Positions 54,295-63,658 are shown, numbered from the stretch's first letter. The stretch: 64,000 nt of DNA from Zobellella iuensis (GCF_016746085.1 NZ_JAERTZ010000004.1:124001-188000), one strand, 5' to 3'. Notes: generated by a model from the letters alone, not told the origin. Numbers and translations: made by a program.

Positions 54295-55209
54295 ATGCAT
54301 ATTGCGGTTTACGGCTATGAACTTCCCCTGACCATGGCGCTCACCATCAGGGGTACCCCCCTCGGTCGCCGCCGGGGCCTTTACGTCTGCATCGACGGCC
54401 GCTGGGGCGAGGTCGCCCCCCTGCCCGGCGAGTCCCGCGAGAGCCTGGAGGACGCCCGGGACGAGCTGCTGGCCGCCTGCGCGCGGCTGGCCCAAGGCCA
54501 GCCCCACGGTGCCCGCCTGCCCTCGGTGCAATTCGGGCTGGACTGCACCCTCACCGCCATCGACGGCGAACCGGCCCCCTCACTGCCGCTGCTGGAAGGC
54601 GAGCGGGAACCCATTATCCGCGCCTGGCGCTGCCGCCGGGTTCACCCCCAGCGGGCCTGGCTGACCCTCACCGGCGAGGTGCAGCACGACGCCGGCCTGG
54701 TGCGCGAGCTGACCCTGCTGGTACCCAGCCTGCAGCTGGTGCTGGACGCGGGCGGCCGGCTGAGCGAGGAGCAGCTGGAAGGGCTGTGGCGGCGCATCGA
54801 TCCCGCCCGCATCGACTGGCTGCTGGAGCCCGCCGCCGACCTGGCCGCCAGCCGGCGACTGGCGGAGCGCCACGGCTGGCCGGTGGCCTTCGATCTCGGC
54901 CGCCATGCCGCCCCCGACTATCCGCTGTTCGACCAGCTCAGGGCCCTGGTGCTCAGGCCCAGCCAGCTGGGCAGCCTGGCCCTGTGCCGGGAACTGGCCG
55001 AGGCAGCCCGGGCCCGGGGGCTGGAAGTGGTGGTGGCCGACAGCCTGGAAAGCGGCCTGGGCAACGCCCAGTTGGCCCGCCTGAGCGCCCAATGGGCGCC
55101 GGGCCAGGCGGCCATGCTGGACCGGTTGCGCTACCTGCTGGACAGGGGCGTGGACGGCAACGGCCGGCCGGACCTCGGCAGACTCACCCTGCTCCGGGAA
55201 TACGGCTGA
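54295..55209 (+). CDS. menC: o-succinylbenzoate synthase-like protein (MenC) lacking catalytic lysines
   Basis: 304 residues. The MenC fold is clear: RGLYVCIDGRWGEVAPLPG near the start and VVADSLESGLGNAQLARLSA in the C-terminal half. The metal ligands align (LVLDAG, WLLEPA, VAFDLG for D161, E190, D213 of E. coli MenC). But the KxK of strand 2 (AKVKVG) reads WLTLTG, and the second lysine (VIKPTLTGS) reads VLRPSQLGS, so both acid-base lysines are missing. Either this lineage uses altered chemistry, or the enzyme has lost activity and another gene supplies it. It is divergent from menA, 139 bases away. Confidence 0.8.
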   Translation: MHIAVYGYELPLTMALTIRGTPLGRRRGLYVCIDGRWGEVAPLPGESRESLEDARDELLAACARLAQGQPHGARLPSVQFGLDCTLTAIDGEPAPSLPLLEGEREPIIRAWRCRRVHPQRAWLTLTGEVQHDAGLVRELTLLVPSLQLVLDAGGRLSEEQLEGLWRRIDPARIDWLLEPAADLAASRRLAERHGWPVAFDLGRHAAPDYPLFDQLRALVLRPSQLGSLALCRELAEAARARGLEVVVADSLESGLGNAQLARLSAQWAPGQAAMLDRLRYLLDRGVDGNGRPDLGRLTLLREYG

Positions 55210-55314
55210 CAGGCTCCGGTTGGGCACCGAAACCCGGCGCCGGGCCAAGGTTTCCTTGGCAGACGGGGGGTAAATCCGTATAGTCAGGCCGATATTTCGA
55301 CAGGTTCCCTATCT

Positions 55315-57282
55315 ATGCTTCAAGACAACCCCCTGCTGGCCCAGCTCAAGCAACAGCTGCGCGAATCCATGCCGACCAAGGAAGGTACCGTCAAGGCCAC
55401 CGCCAAAGGTTTCGGCTTCCTCGAGGTGAGCGAGAAGGAAAGCATTTTCATCCCGCCGCCCTACATGAAGAAGGTGCTGCACGGCGACCGCATCACCGCC
55501 CTGGTGCGCACCGAAAACGAGAAGGAAGTGGCCGAGCCGGAAACCCTGGTCGAGCAGGGGCTGACCCGCTTCGTGGCCCGGGTGAAGTGGTTCCGCGACC
55601 GGCTCAACATAGTGCCCGATCACCCGCTGATCAAGGACGCCATCAAGGCCCGCACCATCAAGGGGTTGGATGAAAAGGGCCTGAAGGAAGGCGACTGGGT
55701 GCTGGGCGAACTCAAGCGCCACGCCCTCAAGGACAACGGCTTTTTCGCCGAGGTGGTGGAGCTGATCGCCGGGGTCGACGACCCCATCGCCCCCTGGTGG
55801 GTGGTGCTGGCCCGCAACAAGCTGGCCAACCAGGCGCCCCGGGACCAGGACGAGTGGCAGACCCTGGAAGAATCCCTGCCGCGCCGGGATCTCACCGAGG
55901 TGCCCTTCTTCACCATCGACAGCGAGTCCACCCAGGACATGGACGACGCCCTCAGCGTGAAGAAGCTGGACAACGGCTGGGAGCTGACCGTGGCCATCGC
56001 CGATCCCACCGCCTATGTGCCCCACGACAGCGATCTGGACAAGGTCGCCGCCGAACGCGCCTTTACCGTCTACCTGCCCGGCCGCAACATTCCCATGCTG
56101 CCGCGCACCCTGGCCGACGAACTGTGCTCGCTCAAGGCCGGCGAAGAGCGCCCCGCCCTGTGCGCCCGCCTGCTGATCGACTTTGACGGCAAGGTCACCG
56201 ACCAGGTGGAATTCTTCGCCGCCCGCATCCGCTCCCAGGCCAAGCTGGCCTACGACAAGGTCTCCGACTGGGTCGAGCAGAAAGGCGACTGGCAGCCGGA
56301 AAGCGAGGTGATCGCCGAGCAGCTGCGCGAGCTGACCGAACTCACCCGCGCCCGCAGCGCCTGGCGCAGCGAGCACGCCATCCTGTTCAAGGACAGGCCC
56401 GACTACCGCTTCGAGCTGGACGACGCCAGCAACGTGGTGGCCATTCACGTGGATCACCGCCGCATCGCCAACCAGATGGTGGAAGAGGCGATGATCGCCG
56501 CCAACCTGGCCTGCGGCAACTGGCTGGCCGAACACGCCGGCACCGGGGTATTCAACGTGCACGCCGGCTTCGACGCCGAGAAGCTGGCCCAGGTGGCCGA
56601 GCTGCTGCAGGCCCACGAAGCCCCCTTCGAGCCGGAAAGCCTGGCCAGCCTGGAAGGTTTCTGCGCCCTGCGCCGCTGGCTGGACTCTCGCGACACCAGC
56701 TACCTGGACAACCGGGTACGCCGCTACCAGTCCTTCGCCGCCATGAGCGTGACCCCGGCCGAGCACTACGGCCTGGGCCTGGCCGCCTACGCCACCTGGA
56801 CCTCGCCCATCCGTAAATACGGCGACATCATCAACCACCGGCTGATCAAGGCGATACTGGCCGAGCAGGAGCACGAGGCCCATGTGCCCAGCGCCGAGCT
56901 GGCTCAGCACCTGTCCGAGCAGCGCCGCATGCACCGCCGCGCCGAGCGCGACATCGCCGACTGGCTCTATGTGCGCTACCTGCAGCCGGCGGTGGCCGAG
57001 GGCAAGGTATTCGACGCCGAAATCATCGACATCGGCCGGGGCGGCGTAAAGCTGCGCCTGCAGGAAAACGGCGCCGTGGTATTTATGCCCTCCTCCCTGA
57101 TCCTGGCCAACCGGGACCGGCTGGAATGCAGCTGGGACGACGGCCGCGTCTACCTGGACAAGGAAGCGGTCTACGAACTGGGCCAGCATATCCAGGTGAT
57201 CCTCACCGAAGCGGTGGAAGACACCCGCTCGCTTATCGCCAAGCCGGCGGTCCCCCTGGTGCCGGAAAAACCCGCCTCCTGA
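55315..57282 (+). CDS. rnb: Exoribonuclease II
   Basis: 655 residues. N-terminal cold-shock domains (TVKATAKGFGFLEV...FIPPPYMKKVLHGD), the RNB catalytic domain with the aspartate cluster in DSESTQDMDDALSV and DPTAYVPHDSDLD, then WTSPIRKYGDIINHR, and a C-terminal S1 domain (FDAEIIDIGRGGVKLRL). It degrades single-stranded RNA 3' to 5'. It is a single gene with its own terminator. Confidence 0.94.
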   Translation: MLQDNPLLAQLKQQLRESMPTKEGTVKATAKGFGFLEVSEKESIFIPPPYMKKVLHGDRITALVRTENEKEVAEPETLVEQGLTRFVARVKWFRDRLNIVPDHPLIKDAIKARTIKGLDEKGLKEGDWVLGELKRHALKDNGFFAEVVELIAGVDDPIAPWWVVLARNKLANQAPRDQDEWQTLEESLPRRDLTEVPFFTIDSESTQDMDDALSVKKLDNGWELTVAIADPTAYVPHDSDLDKVAAERAFTVYLPGRNIPMLPRTLADELCSLKAGEERPALCARLLIDFDGKVTDQVEFFAARIRSQAKLAYDKVSDWVEQKGDWQPESEVIAEQLRELTELTRARSAWRSEHAILFKDRPDYRFELDDASNVVAIHVDHRRIANQMVEEAMIAANLACGNWLAEHAGTGVFNVHAGFDAEKLAQVAELLQAHEAPFEPESLASLEGFCALRRWLDSRDTSYLDNRVRRYQSFAAMSVTPAEHYGLGLAAYATWTSPIRKYGDIINHRLIKAILAEQEHEAHVPSAELAQHLSEQRRMHRRAERDIADWLYVRYLQPAVAEGKVFDAEIIDIGRGGVKLRLQENGAVVFMPSSLILANRDRLECSWDDGRVYLDKEAVYELGQHIQVILTEAVEDTRSLIAKPAVPLVPEKPAS

Positions 57283-57287
57283 TACCC

Positions 57288-57314
57288 AAAGGGCCTGCGA
57301 TTGCAGGCCCTTTT
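57288..57314 (+). terminator. Terminator of rnb
   Basis: Stem AAAGGGCCTGC / GCAGGCCCTTT with a GATT loop, then T, 5 bases after the rnb stop. Confidence 0.9.
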
Positions 57315-57463
57315 CAGTTTGTGACAACAGCATATCGCCCCGGTGTTAGTGAGGGTGACGGACCGCAGGCGATCACCATGCAGTCTGAGGCCAGATCGAG
57401 GCCTTGTGCCGGCTCCCAGCCGCCCTCGGCATACCAGGCCAGCCACTGTTGGTCTCCGGTCAT
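57314..57463 (-). CDS. Possible small protein downstream of the RhuM-Fic gene, 49 residues
   Basis: Starts MTGDQQWLAWYAEGGWEPAQ 3 bases after the RhuM-Fic stop, so it would be translated by coupling; its end touches the rnb terminator. I do not recognise it. Composition (five W or Y in 17 residues) is not random-looking. It could also be the relic of a longer gene cut by the rnb terminator. Confidence 0.35.
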   Translation of the reverse strand: MTGDQQWLAWYAEGGWEPAQGLDLASDCMVIACGPSPSLTPGRYAVVTN

Positions 57464-57466
57464 TCG

Positions 57467-58462
57467 TCAGCCCTTATCCCCGGCCGGCTCCTTGAGCAGG
57501 ATAAAATGCTCTATTAACCGGATCATCAGGGCTTTCTGATCCGGCAGGCTTTCCGCCACCAGCAGTGCCAGGGCCACCAGGGTGTTATCGTTAATCAGTT
57601 GCTCCACTGGCCGGGCCAGCAATGCCGCATTACGGCGCAGGTACCACAAAAACAGGAAGGAGCCGCAGCGCTTGTTGCCATCGGCCAGGGGATGATTCTT
57701 GATCACAAAGTACAGCAAATGGGCGCCCCGGCTGGCCACGTTGGGATAGAACAGCTCATCGCCAAAGCCCTGCTCTATGGTGGCCAGCGCCGAGGCCAGG
57801 CCATCACCCCGCACCCTGCCAAACAGCTCGGTCGCCTCGCCCTTGGCGAACAGGGTTTGCTTGAGTTCGCCGATGGCGGCCAAGGCTTCGTCCAGCTCCA
57901 GCGGGCGCATATCCGGCTGTTTGATACCGATTTCCGCCAGTTGCTGCTCGTCGTAGCCCTGCAGCAGGCTCCAGGAGCGGGCATAGTCGCTGATCACGCC
58001 CGCCACCGCCGCCCCTTGTGGTGATACCAGCCCCTGATTGCTCAGGGTGCGGCTGAGCAAATTCATCGCCTGCTCGAACTCGATGCCCCGCTCCGCCAGG
58101 CGGCGCCGGTTAAGGGTGTAGCCCTGAACCAGGTGGTCTTTTAGCGCCTGGGTGGCCCACCGGCGGAACTGGACGCCGCGCTGGGACTTTACCCGGTAGC
58201 CCACAGATATGATGACATCCAGTGAGTAACGAGAGACCGGCTTGTCTGAGCCAGCAATATGCATTTTTTGCATATTGCTTTCCTCGGGCAGTTCGCCCTC
58301 CTTGAACACATTGCGAATGTGGCGGGAAATCACTGACTGATCGCGGCCAAACAGCTCACACATCTGCGCCTGGCTGAGCCACACTGTCTCCTGCTCCAGC
58401 GCCACTTCCAGTTGCGCTTGCCCGTCGGCGCTGGTGAAAATCTGGATCTGTTGGTTGTTCAT
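57467..58462 (-). CDS. RhuM-Fic/Doc fusion protein
   Basis: 331 residues from the ATG at 58462. The N-terminal ~130 match RhuM (TVWLSQAQMCELFGRDQSVI, SRHIRNVFKEGEL, SVGYRVKSQRGVQFRRWATQ); the C-terminal ~130 match Fic/Doc with HPLADGNKR as the active loop. Fic/Doc enzymes transfer AMP or phosphate to target proteins. Such fusions are common in bacteria, sometimes in pathogenicity islands and sometimes solitary. No dedicated antitoxin gene is seen. Confidence 0.85.
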   Translation of the reverse strand: MNNQQIQIFTSADGQAQLEVALEQETVWLSQAQMCELFGRDQSVISRHIRNVFKEGELPEESNMQKMHIAGSDKPVSRYSLDVIISVGYRVKSQRGVQFRRWATQALKDHLVQGYTLNRRRLAERGIEFEQAMNLLSRTLSNQGLVSPQGAAVAGVISDYARSWSLLQGYDEQQLAEIGIKQPDMRPLELDEALAAIGELKQTLFAKGEATELFGRVRGDGLASALATIEQGFGDELFYPNVASRGAHLLYFVIKNHPLADGNKRCGSFLFLWYLRRNAALLARPVEQLINDNTLVALALLVAESLPDQKALMIRLIEHFILLKEPAGDKG

Positions 58463-58548
58463 CGTCTTGTTCGTTCCGTGGCCGGCATCCGGTTGGTTTA
58501 GCCCCAGTAACAATGCTTTGCCAACGGGTGTCAACCGATAAACAACAT

Positions 58549-59496
58549 CTACTGCACGCCGGCCATGTCCACCAGCACCTCCGCCACCAGCGACTGCTGG
58601 TGACCTACCCGTTGGGTGACCTGTTGCACAATTTCCATGCGGGTCTGTGCGCCCGCCTGGATGTCATCAATCGCGGCCAGCGCCTGGCTGGCCTCCTGCA
58701 AACAGGTGCCACGGGACTGGTCGATGTTCTCCAGTCCGGTGCGGGCCCTGGTGGCGGAATGCCCCAGGTTCTCGGCAATTTCCCGAATTTGTTCGCTGGA
58801 CTGGTTCACCCGGCGGGACAGATTGCGGACCTCGTCCGCCACCACCGAAAACCCCCGGCCGTGCTCCCCCGCCCGGGCCGCTTCGATGGAGGCATTGAGG
58901 GCCAGCAGGTTGGTCTGTTTGGCAATGTCCTGAATATTGCCCACGATGGCGCCGATCTCGGCGGATTGATCCTGCAACTGATTGAATACCCTATCGATAT
59001 TCTCCATGTCACCGGCGAGTGAGCGGATCGCGGCCTCCGAGGCGCGGATGCTGCGGGCGGTCTCGGCCACCTTGTTACCGGATTGCCGGGCCAGAACGCC
59101 GGCCTGTGCCATTTCTTCCAGGATCAGCCCGGCGTTGGCGCCCAGTTGGTCGAGCTGTGCCAGCAGGCGTTGATGGTGGACCGGGTCGGGCGCCGGATCG
59201 GCGGTTGGCACGGGTTCTACCACCGGAGGCAGCACAGGCGCCGTTTCAACCACGGCGGGCGCCGCTGCCGCTTGGTCGACCATGCGCGCCGGTAACCTCA
59301 GGGCCAGGCAAGCCGCCGCCAGGGCCAGCAGCGCGCCCGACAGAGACAGCGTCAGCGCCACGCCATCCTGACCACCCAGTCGGATGGAGAGGGCGACCAG
59401 CAGCAGGGTCGCGGTACCGATGGCGGCGATCAACACCACTTTGGTATGGGATTCCGGGTAGGTTGCGCGAACATCGCTGATTTCGTAGGAGTCCAT
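58549..59496 (-). CDS. Short methyl-accepting chemotaxis protein
   Basis: 315 residues. Two membrane helices form an N-terminal hairpin ([20 protein letters not shown] and [20 protein letters not shown]), then a ~200-residue cytoplasmic signalling domain with the MCP tip [26 protein letters not shown]. There is almost no periplasmic domain and no HAMP, so it likely senses membrane or cytoplasmic state (for example redox or energy). It is a lone gene; no che genes are nearby. Confidence 0.85.
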   Translation of the reverse strand: MDSYEISDVRATYPESHTKVVLIAAIGTATLLLVALSIRLGGQDGVALTLSLSGALLALAAACLALRLPARMVDQAAAAPAVVETAPVLPPVVEPVPTADPAPDPVHHQRLLAQLDQLGANAGLILEEMAQAGVLARQSGNKVAETARSIRASEAAIRSLAGDMENIDRVFNQLQDQSAEIGAIVGNIQDIAKQTNLLALNASIEAARAGEHGRGFSVVADEVRNLSRRVNQSSEQIREIAENLGHSATRARTGLENIDQSRGTCLQEASQALAAIDDIQAGAQTRMEIVQQVTQRVGHQQSLVAEVLVDMAGVQ

Positions 59497-59604
59497 GATG
59501 AGTTATCTCTTGCCGGTTCTGGGCTGGGTATTTGCTGAAGACAGGAGCGTTGGCGTGGATTGACGGTGGGCGCTCCCTGCAGGCAGGGGCGCCCTCGTTG
59601 CAGG

Positions 59605-60387
59605 TTAGCTCACCCGTTTGACCAGCAGTTCGGCGAACACCGCCGGGCATTCCACCGAGGGCACATGGCCCACCTGCTCCAGGATCACCGGTTCGCCGGC
59701 GCCGCTGCATTGGGCCAGGGTGCGCAGCGATTCGGGCGGGGTGGCGATATCGTCACTGCCGCCCACCAGCAGCAGGGGTACGCCGTGGCCCTGCAGTTGC
59801 TCGCGGAAGTCGGTGCGGCCCAGCATGTCGCACAGCAGGGCGTAGCTGTTGGCGTCACCCCGGCCCATGATGGTGTTCCAGCCCTTGAGCAGGGCCGGCT
59901 CGCGTTCGCAGGCGGCGGGGCCGAACCAGCGCGGCACTATGTCCACCGCCATGGCGGCCAGGCCCAGTTCCCGCACCGCCTTGGCGCGGGCCTGCCAGGC
60001 CTCGGCGGTGCCGATCACCGCCCCGGTGTTGGTGAGGGTGGCGGACAGCAGGCGCTCGCCATGCCGGCTGAGCAGTTGCTGGCCGATCACCCCACCGATG
60101 GAAGTACCGACAAAGTGGAACCGCTCCGCGCCGGCCTGGTCGACCAGCGCCAGCAGCTCCGCCGCCAGATTCTCGGGGGTGATTTCCTCCCCGAGCCAGG
60201 CCGCGCTGCTGCCGTGGCCGGGCAGATCCCAGCTCAGCACCCGGTAACGGGGCAGCAGGACGGGCAGCAGGTCGTCCCACACCGCCTGGCTCATGCCCAG
60301 GGGATGGGCCAGCACCACCAGCGGCAGCGCCGGGTCGCCCAGCAGGCGGTAGCCGACGGCGCGGCCGTCAATTTCCAGAAAAGACAT
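59605..60387 (-). CDS. pcaD: 3-oxoadipate enol-lactonase PcaD
   Basis: 260 residues, alpha/beta-hydrolase fold. Nucleophile elbow FVGTSIGGVIGQQL, oxyanion VVLAHPLGMSQAVWDDLLP, catalytic Asp in LLVGGSDDIATPP and His in LEQVGHVPSVECP. It hydrolyses 3-oxoadipate enol-lactone in the protocatechuate branch. It lies 246 bases downstream of pcaF, so it may use its own promoter. Confidence 0.88.
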   Translation of the reverse strand: MSFLEIDGRAVGYRLLGDPALPLVVLAHPLGMSQAVWDDLLPVLLPRYRVLSWDLPGHGSSAAWLGEEITPENLAAELLALVDQAGAERFHFVGTSIGGVIGQQLLSRHGERLLSATLTNTGAVIGTAEAWQARAKAVRELGLAAMAVDIVPRWFGPAACEREPALLKGWNTIMGRGDANSYALLCDMLGRTDFREQLQGHGVPLLLVGGSDDIATPPESLRTLAQCSGAGEPVILEQVGHVPSVECPAVFAELLVKRVS

Positions 60388-60521
60388 TCAGCCTCCGAAT
60401 AGTAAAAGGTGACCCTGCCGGGATTAGGCGAGTTTGCAAACAGCACCGTTTATGGGTGCAGAGCCGGTCGGCCAAAGGGCCCACCTCGCCGACACGCCAT
60501 AAACCCATCCCTGGGGGCTCG

Positions 60522-60543
60522 GACATGCCATCCCTGGCATGTC
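60522..60543. repeat. Hairpin repeat between pcaD and pcaF
   Basis: Perfect arms GACATGCCA / TGGCATGTC around TCCC, inside a wider imperfect dyad (CTCGCCGAC near 60485 and GTCGGCGACG near 60547). It resembles interspersed repeats I have seen in related gammaproteobacteria. It may also attenuate pcaD relative to pcaF. Confidence 0.55.
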
Positions 60544-60633
60544 ACGGTCGGCGACGCGGCTCCCTTTGCCCTCCTCCCAAGCATAGGTGCTGCCCGATCC
60601 CGGCCCCCGAAGATATGCAACGCCCAGGTAGAA

Positions 60634-61839
60634 TTAAACCCGCTCGATCAGGGTGGCAATACCCTGGCCGACGCCCACGCACATGGTGCACAGGGCCAGG
60701 CGCTTGTTCTGCCGGTGCAGCTCGTGGGCGGCGGTTTGCAGCAGGCGGGCGCCGGACATGCCGAGCGGGTGGCCCAGGGCGATGGCGCCGCCGTTGGGGT
60801 TGACCCGGGCGTCGTCGTCCTTCAGCCCCAGCTCCCGCATGCAGGCCAGGGCCTGGGCGGCGAAGGCCTCGTTGAACTCGAACAGGTCGATGTCGTCCAT
60901 GGTCAGGTTGTGCCGCTCCAGCAGCTTGCGCACCGCCGGCACCGGGCCAATACCCATGATGCGCGGCTCAACGCCACCGGTGGCCATGCCCAGCACGCGG
61001 GCCATGGGCCTGAGGCCGTGGCGCTGCACCGCGGCTTCGCTGGCGATCAGCATGGCGGCGGCACCGTCGTTCACCCCGGAGGCGTTGCCGGCGGTGATGC
61101 TGCCACCGGCGCGGAAGGGGGTCGGCAGCCTGGCCAGCTTCTCTGCCGTGGTGTCCGGGCGCAGGTGCTCGTCGTCGGCGAAAATCAGCGGCTCCTGCTT
61201 GCGGCGCGGAATCTCCACCGGCACGATTTCCTCGGCAAAGCGGCCATTTTTCTGGGATTCGGCCGCTTTCTGCTGGGAACGGGCGGCAAAGGCATCCTGA
61301 TCTTCCCGTGAAATACCGAACTGTTCGGCCACGTTCTCCGCCGTTTCCGGCATGGAATCCACCCCGTACTGGGCCTTCATCAGCGGGTTGATAAAGCGCC
61401 AGCCGATGGTGGTGTCTTCAATGGCCTGGGTACGGCTGAAGGCCGAATCGGCCTTGCCCATCACGAAGGGGGCGCGCGACATGGACTCCACCCCGCCGGC
61501 CAGCACCAGCTCCAGCTCGCCGGCCTTGACGGCGCGCACAGCGGTGCCCACCGCATCCATGCCCGAGCCGCACAGCCGGTTGAGGGTGGTGCCGGGCACG
61601 CTCACCGGCAGGCCCGCCAGCAGGGACGACATCCGCGCCACGTTGCGGTTGTCTTCGCCGGCCTGGTTGGCGCAGCCCATGATGACTTCGTCGATGGCCG
61701 CCGGATCCAGCTCCGGCGCCTGGGCCAGCACGGCCCTGAACACCTGGGCGGCCAGATCGTCGGGGCGTACCGCCGCCAGGGTGCCGCCGAAGCGGCCGAT
61801 GGCGGTGCGTCTGGGGTGGCAGAGGTAAACGGGCTTCAT
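60634..61839 (-). CDS. pcaF: 3-oxoadipyl-CoA thiolase PcaF
   Basis: 401 residues from the ATG at 61839, the family's exact length. Thiolase active site: the acyl-carrying cysteine in TTLNRLCGSGMDAV, FEFNEAFAAQALA, NPNGGAIALGHPLGMSGAR and the second cysteine in CTMCVGVGQG. It splits 3-oxoadipyl-CoA to succinyl-CoA and acetyl-CoA. Its start overlaps the pcaJ stop. Confidence 0.94.
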   Translation of the reverse strand: MKPVYLCHPRRTAIGRFGGTLAAVRPDDLAAQVFRAVLAQAPELDPAAIDEVIMGCANQAGEDNRNVARMSSLLAGLPVSVPGTTLNRLCGSGMDAVGTAVRAVKAGELELVLAGGVESMSRAPFVMGKADSAFSRTQAIEDTTIGWRFINPLMKAQYGVDSMPETAENVAEQFGISREDQDAFAARSQQKAAESQKNGRFAEEIVPVEIPRRKQEPLIFADDEHLRPDTTAEKLARLPTPFRAGGSITAGNASGVNDGAAAMLIASEAAVQRHGLRPMARVLGMATGGVEPRIMGIGPVPAVRKLLERHNLTMDDIDLFEFNEAFAAQALACMRELGLKDDDARVNPNGGAIALGHPLGMSGARLLQTAAHELHRQNKRLALCTMCVGVGQGIATLIERV

Positions 61840-62630
61840 TGGGCGGCCTCCTGGGATACCGGCTTGGCGTGATGGGCGGCGGTTCTGGCCTTGAGCGAGC
61901 GCAGTATCTCCAGCTCCTCGGCAGAAGGTTCGGGAGTTTGCGCCAGCGGCTCGGCAAAGCGCACCGGCCAGCCGGTGGCCTCGCTCACCTGCTCGCGGGT
62001 CACGCCCGGATGCAGCGAGGTCACCACCAGCTCCTTGGTGTCCGCGTCGGGGGCCATCACGCACAGATCGGTGATCACCTTGGTCGGGCCCCGGCCGATG
62101 TTGGGCACGCCGTCGCGGCCCTTGCCGTCCCGGCCGTAGCCCAGGGTGGTGATAAAGTCGACGGCGTCCACGAAGGCCCGCGGCGAGTGCTTGAGGGTGA
62201 TAAACACTTCCCTGGCGTTGGAGGCGATTTCGGGCGCGCCGCCGCCGCCGGGCAAGCGCACCTTGGGTGCCTGGTAGTCGCCGATCAGGGTGGTGTTGAG
62301 GTTGGCGTAGCGGTCGATCTGGGCGGTGCCCAGAAAGCCCACATCGATATGGCCGCCCTGCAGCCAGTAGCGGAACATCTCGGGCACCGCCACTGTGGTG
62401 AGCGCCTGCTCGCACAGCTCGCCGTCGCCGATGGACAGGGGCAGGATGTCGGGCCTGGTTTGCAGGGTGCCGGATTCATAGATCAGCACCACCTCGGGGG
62501 CGTGGGTCAGGCGGGCCAGGTTGGCCGCCTCGCTGGGCAGGCCGATGCCGACAAAGCAGGTCATGCCGTTGCTCAGGGCGCGGGCGGCGGTGACCGTCAT
62601 CATTTCGGAAGAACTGTATGCGAGTGTCAT
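61836..62630 (-). CDS. pcaJ: 3-oxoadipate CoA-transferase subunit B
   Basis: 264 residues. Catalytic glutamate in EVVLIYESGTLQTRP and the glycine-rich VRLPGGGGAPEIASNA, typical of the beta subunit of CoA-transferases. It forms a heterodimer with PcaI and moves CoA from succinyl-CoA to 3-oxoadipate. It overlaps pcaI and pcaF by 4 bases each. Confidence 0.92.
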   Translation of the reverse strand: MTLAYSSSEMMTVTAARALSNGMTCFVGIGLPSEAANLARLTHAPEVVLIYESGTLQTRPDILPLSIGDGELCEQALTTVAVPEMFRYWLQGGHIDVGFLGTAQIDRYANLNTTLIGDYQAPKVRLPGGGGAPEIASNAREVFITLKHSPRAFVDAVDFITTLGYGRDGKGRDGVPNIGRGPTKVITDLCVMAPDADTKELVVTSLHPGVTREQVSEATGWPVRFAEPLAQTPEPSAEELEILRSLKARTAAHHAKPVSQEAAQ

Positions 62631-63448
62631 TGGGCCTGCCCTCCTGCGTTGTATACGTTTTGCTGCAGCCAGCCGTTGAAGGTGTCACGATCGCGGGAGA
62701 TCGCGTCCCATTCCTTGTAGAAGCTGTTGTTTCTCGGATAGTAGCCGTGGGCGTAGGACGGCGCCGCGCCCCCTTTCACCTCGGCGATGGCGTCGATGGC
62801 CCAGCCCGGGATCACGCAGGCATTGGGGTCGGCCCGCAGATCGTCGACGATTTCCTCCACGGTAACGATGCTGTGTCTGGCCGCCAGCACCGCCTCCTTC
62901 TGCACCCCGACGATGCCGGACACCAGCACATTGCCCTGCCGGTCGGCACGCTGGGCATGGATGATGCTCACATCGGGCCGCACCGCCGGCACCGCCGCCA
63001 GCCGTTCGCCGGTGAAGGGGCACTCGATAAAGCGGATCTGCGGGTTCACCTTGGGCAGGTCGCTGCCGATGTAGCCGCGCAGCACCGCCAGCGGCAGGCC
63101 GGCGGCCCCCGCCTCGTAGGCGCAGGCCATGGCGGCGTGGCTGTGTTCGAAAATCTCGAGGGGCTGGGGCCAGCCCTTCTCCACCGCGTCGCGCAACCGA
63201 TGCAGGGAGCCAACGCCGGGGTTGCCGCCCCAGGAGAAGATCAGCCGCTCGGCACAACCGGCGCCGATCAGCTGGTCGTAGAGGATGTCCGGGGTCATGC
63301 GGATCAGCGTCAGCCGGCGCTTTTCCTGGCGGATGATCTCATGACCCGCCGCAAAGGGGATCAGGTGGGTAAAACCCTCCATGGCGACGGTGTCGCCGTT
63401 TTGGAGGTAGCGGGCAATCGCGTCGTGCAGGCTCATGAATTGGGCCAT
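62627..63448 (-). CDS. pcaI: 3-oxoadipate CoA-transferase subunit A
   Basis: 273 residues from the ATG at 63448 (GGGAGG upstream). Alpha-subunit features: AMEGFTHLIPFAAGHEIIRQ and AERLIFSWGGNPGVGSLHRL. First gene of pcaIJF. Two PcaR-like boxes lie 29 and 48 bases upstream. Confidence 0.92.
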   Translation of the reverse strand: MAQFMSLHDAIARYLQNGDTVAMEGFTHLIPFAAGHEIIRQEKRRLTLIRMTPDILYDQLIGAGCAERLIFSWGGNPGVGSLHRLRDAVEKGWPQPLEIFEHSHAAMACAYEAGAAGLPLAVLRGYIGSDLPKVNPQIRFIECPFTGERLAAVPAVRPDVSIIHAQRADRQGNVLVSGIVGVQKEAVLAARHSIVTVEEIVDDLRADPNACVIPGWAIDAIAEVKGGAAPSYAHGYYPRNNSFYKEWDAISRDRDTFNGWLQQNVYNAGGQAQ

Positions 63449-63476
63449 GGGTATCGCCTCCCTGGGTGACTTTGAA

Positions 63477-63658
63477 GTTCGCATTACGAACTTGGGTTTG
63501 CATTACGAACATATTTACACCCATTCGACGGCCGTGGCAAACCCCGATCCCGGCTATTTTTTTGAAAAAGAGATTAACCGGTTGAAAAAGAAAAGATTAT
63601 TTTTTGCTCATCAACAGGCAAAAAGGGAGGAATGAAAACGGGGGTTCGTTATACGAAC
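63477..63658. promoter_or_regulatory. Three PcaR-like 15-bp operator boxes
   Basis: GTTCGCATTACGAAC (63477-63491), GTTTGCATTACGAAC (63496-63510) and GTTCGTTATACGAAC (63644-63658), the last a perfect palindrome. The first two are 19 bases apart and lie in front of pcaI; the third lies in front of the IclR gene. They fit the paired GTTCG-n5-CGAAC sites of IclR-family pca regulators. Confidence 0.8.

Noticed and set aside
55309-57333. Very long reading frame antisense to rnb, and similar long antisense frames elsewhere
   Set aside because: They are complements of GC-rich codons in a real gene; no ribosome site, domain or plausible composition (glutamine-, histidine- and glycine-rich).
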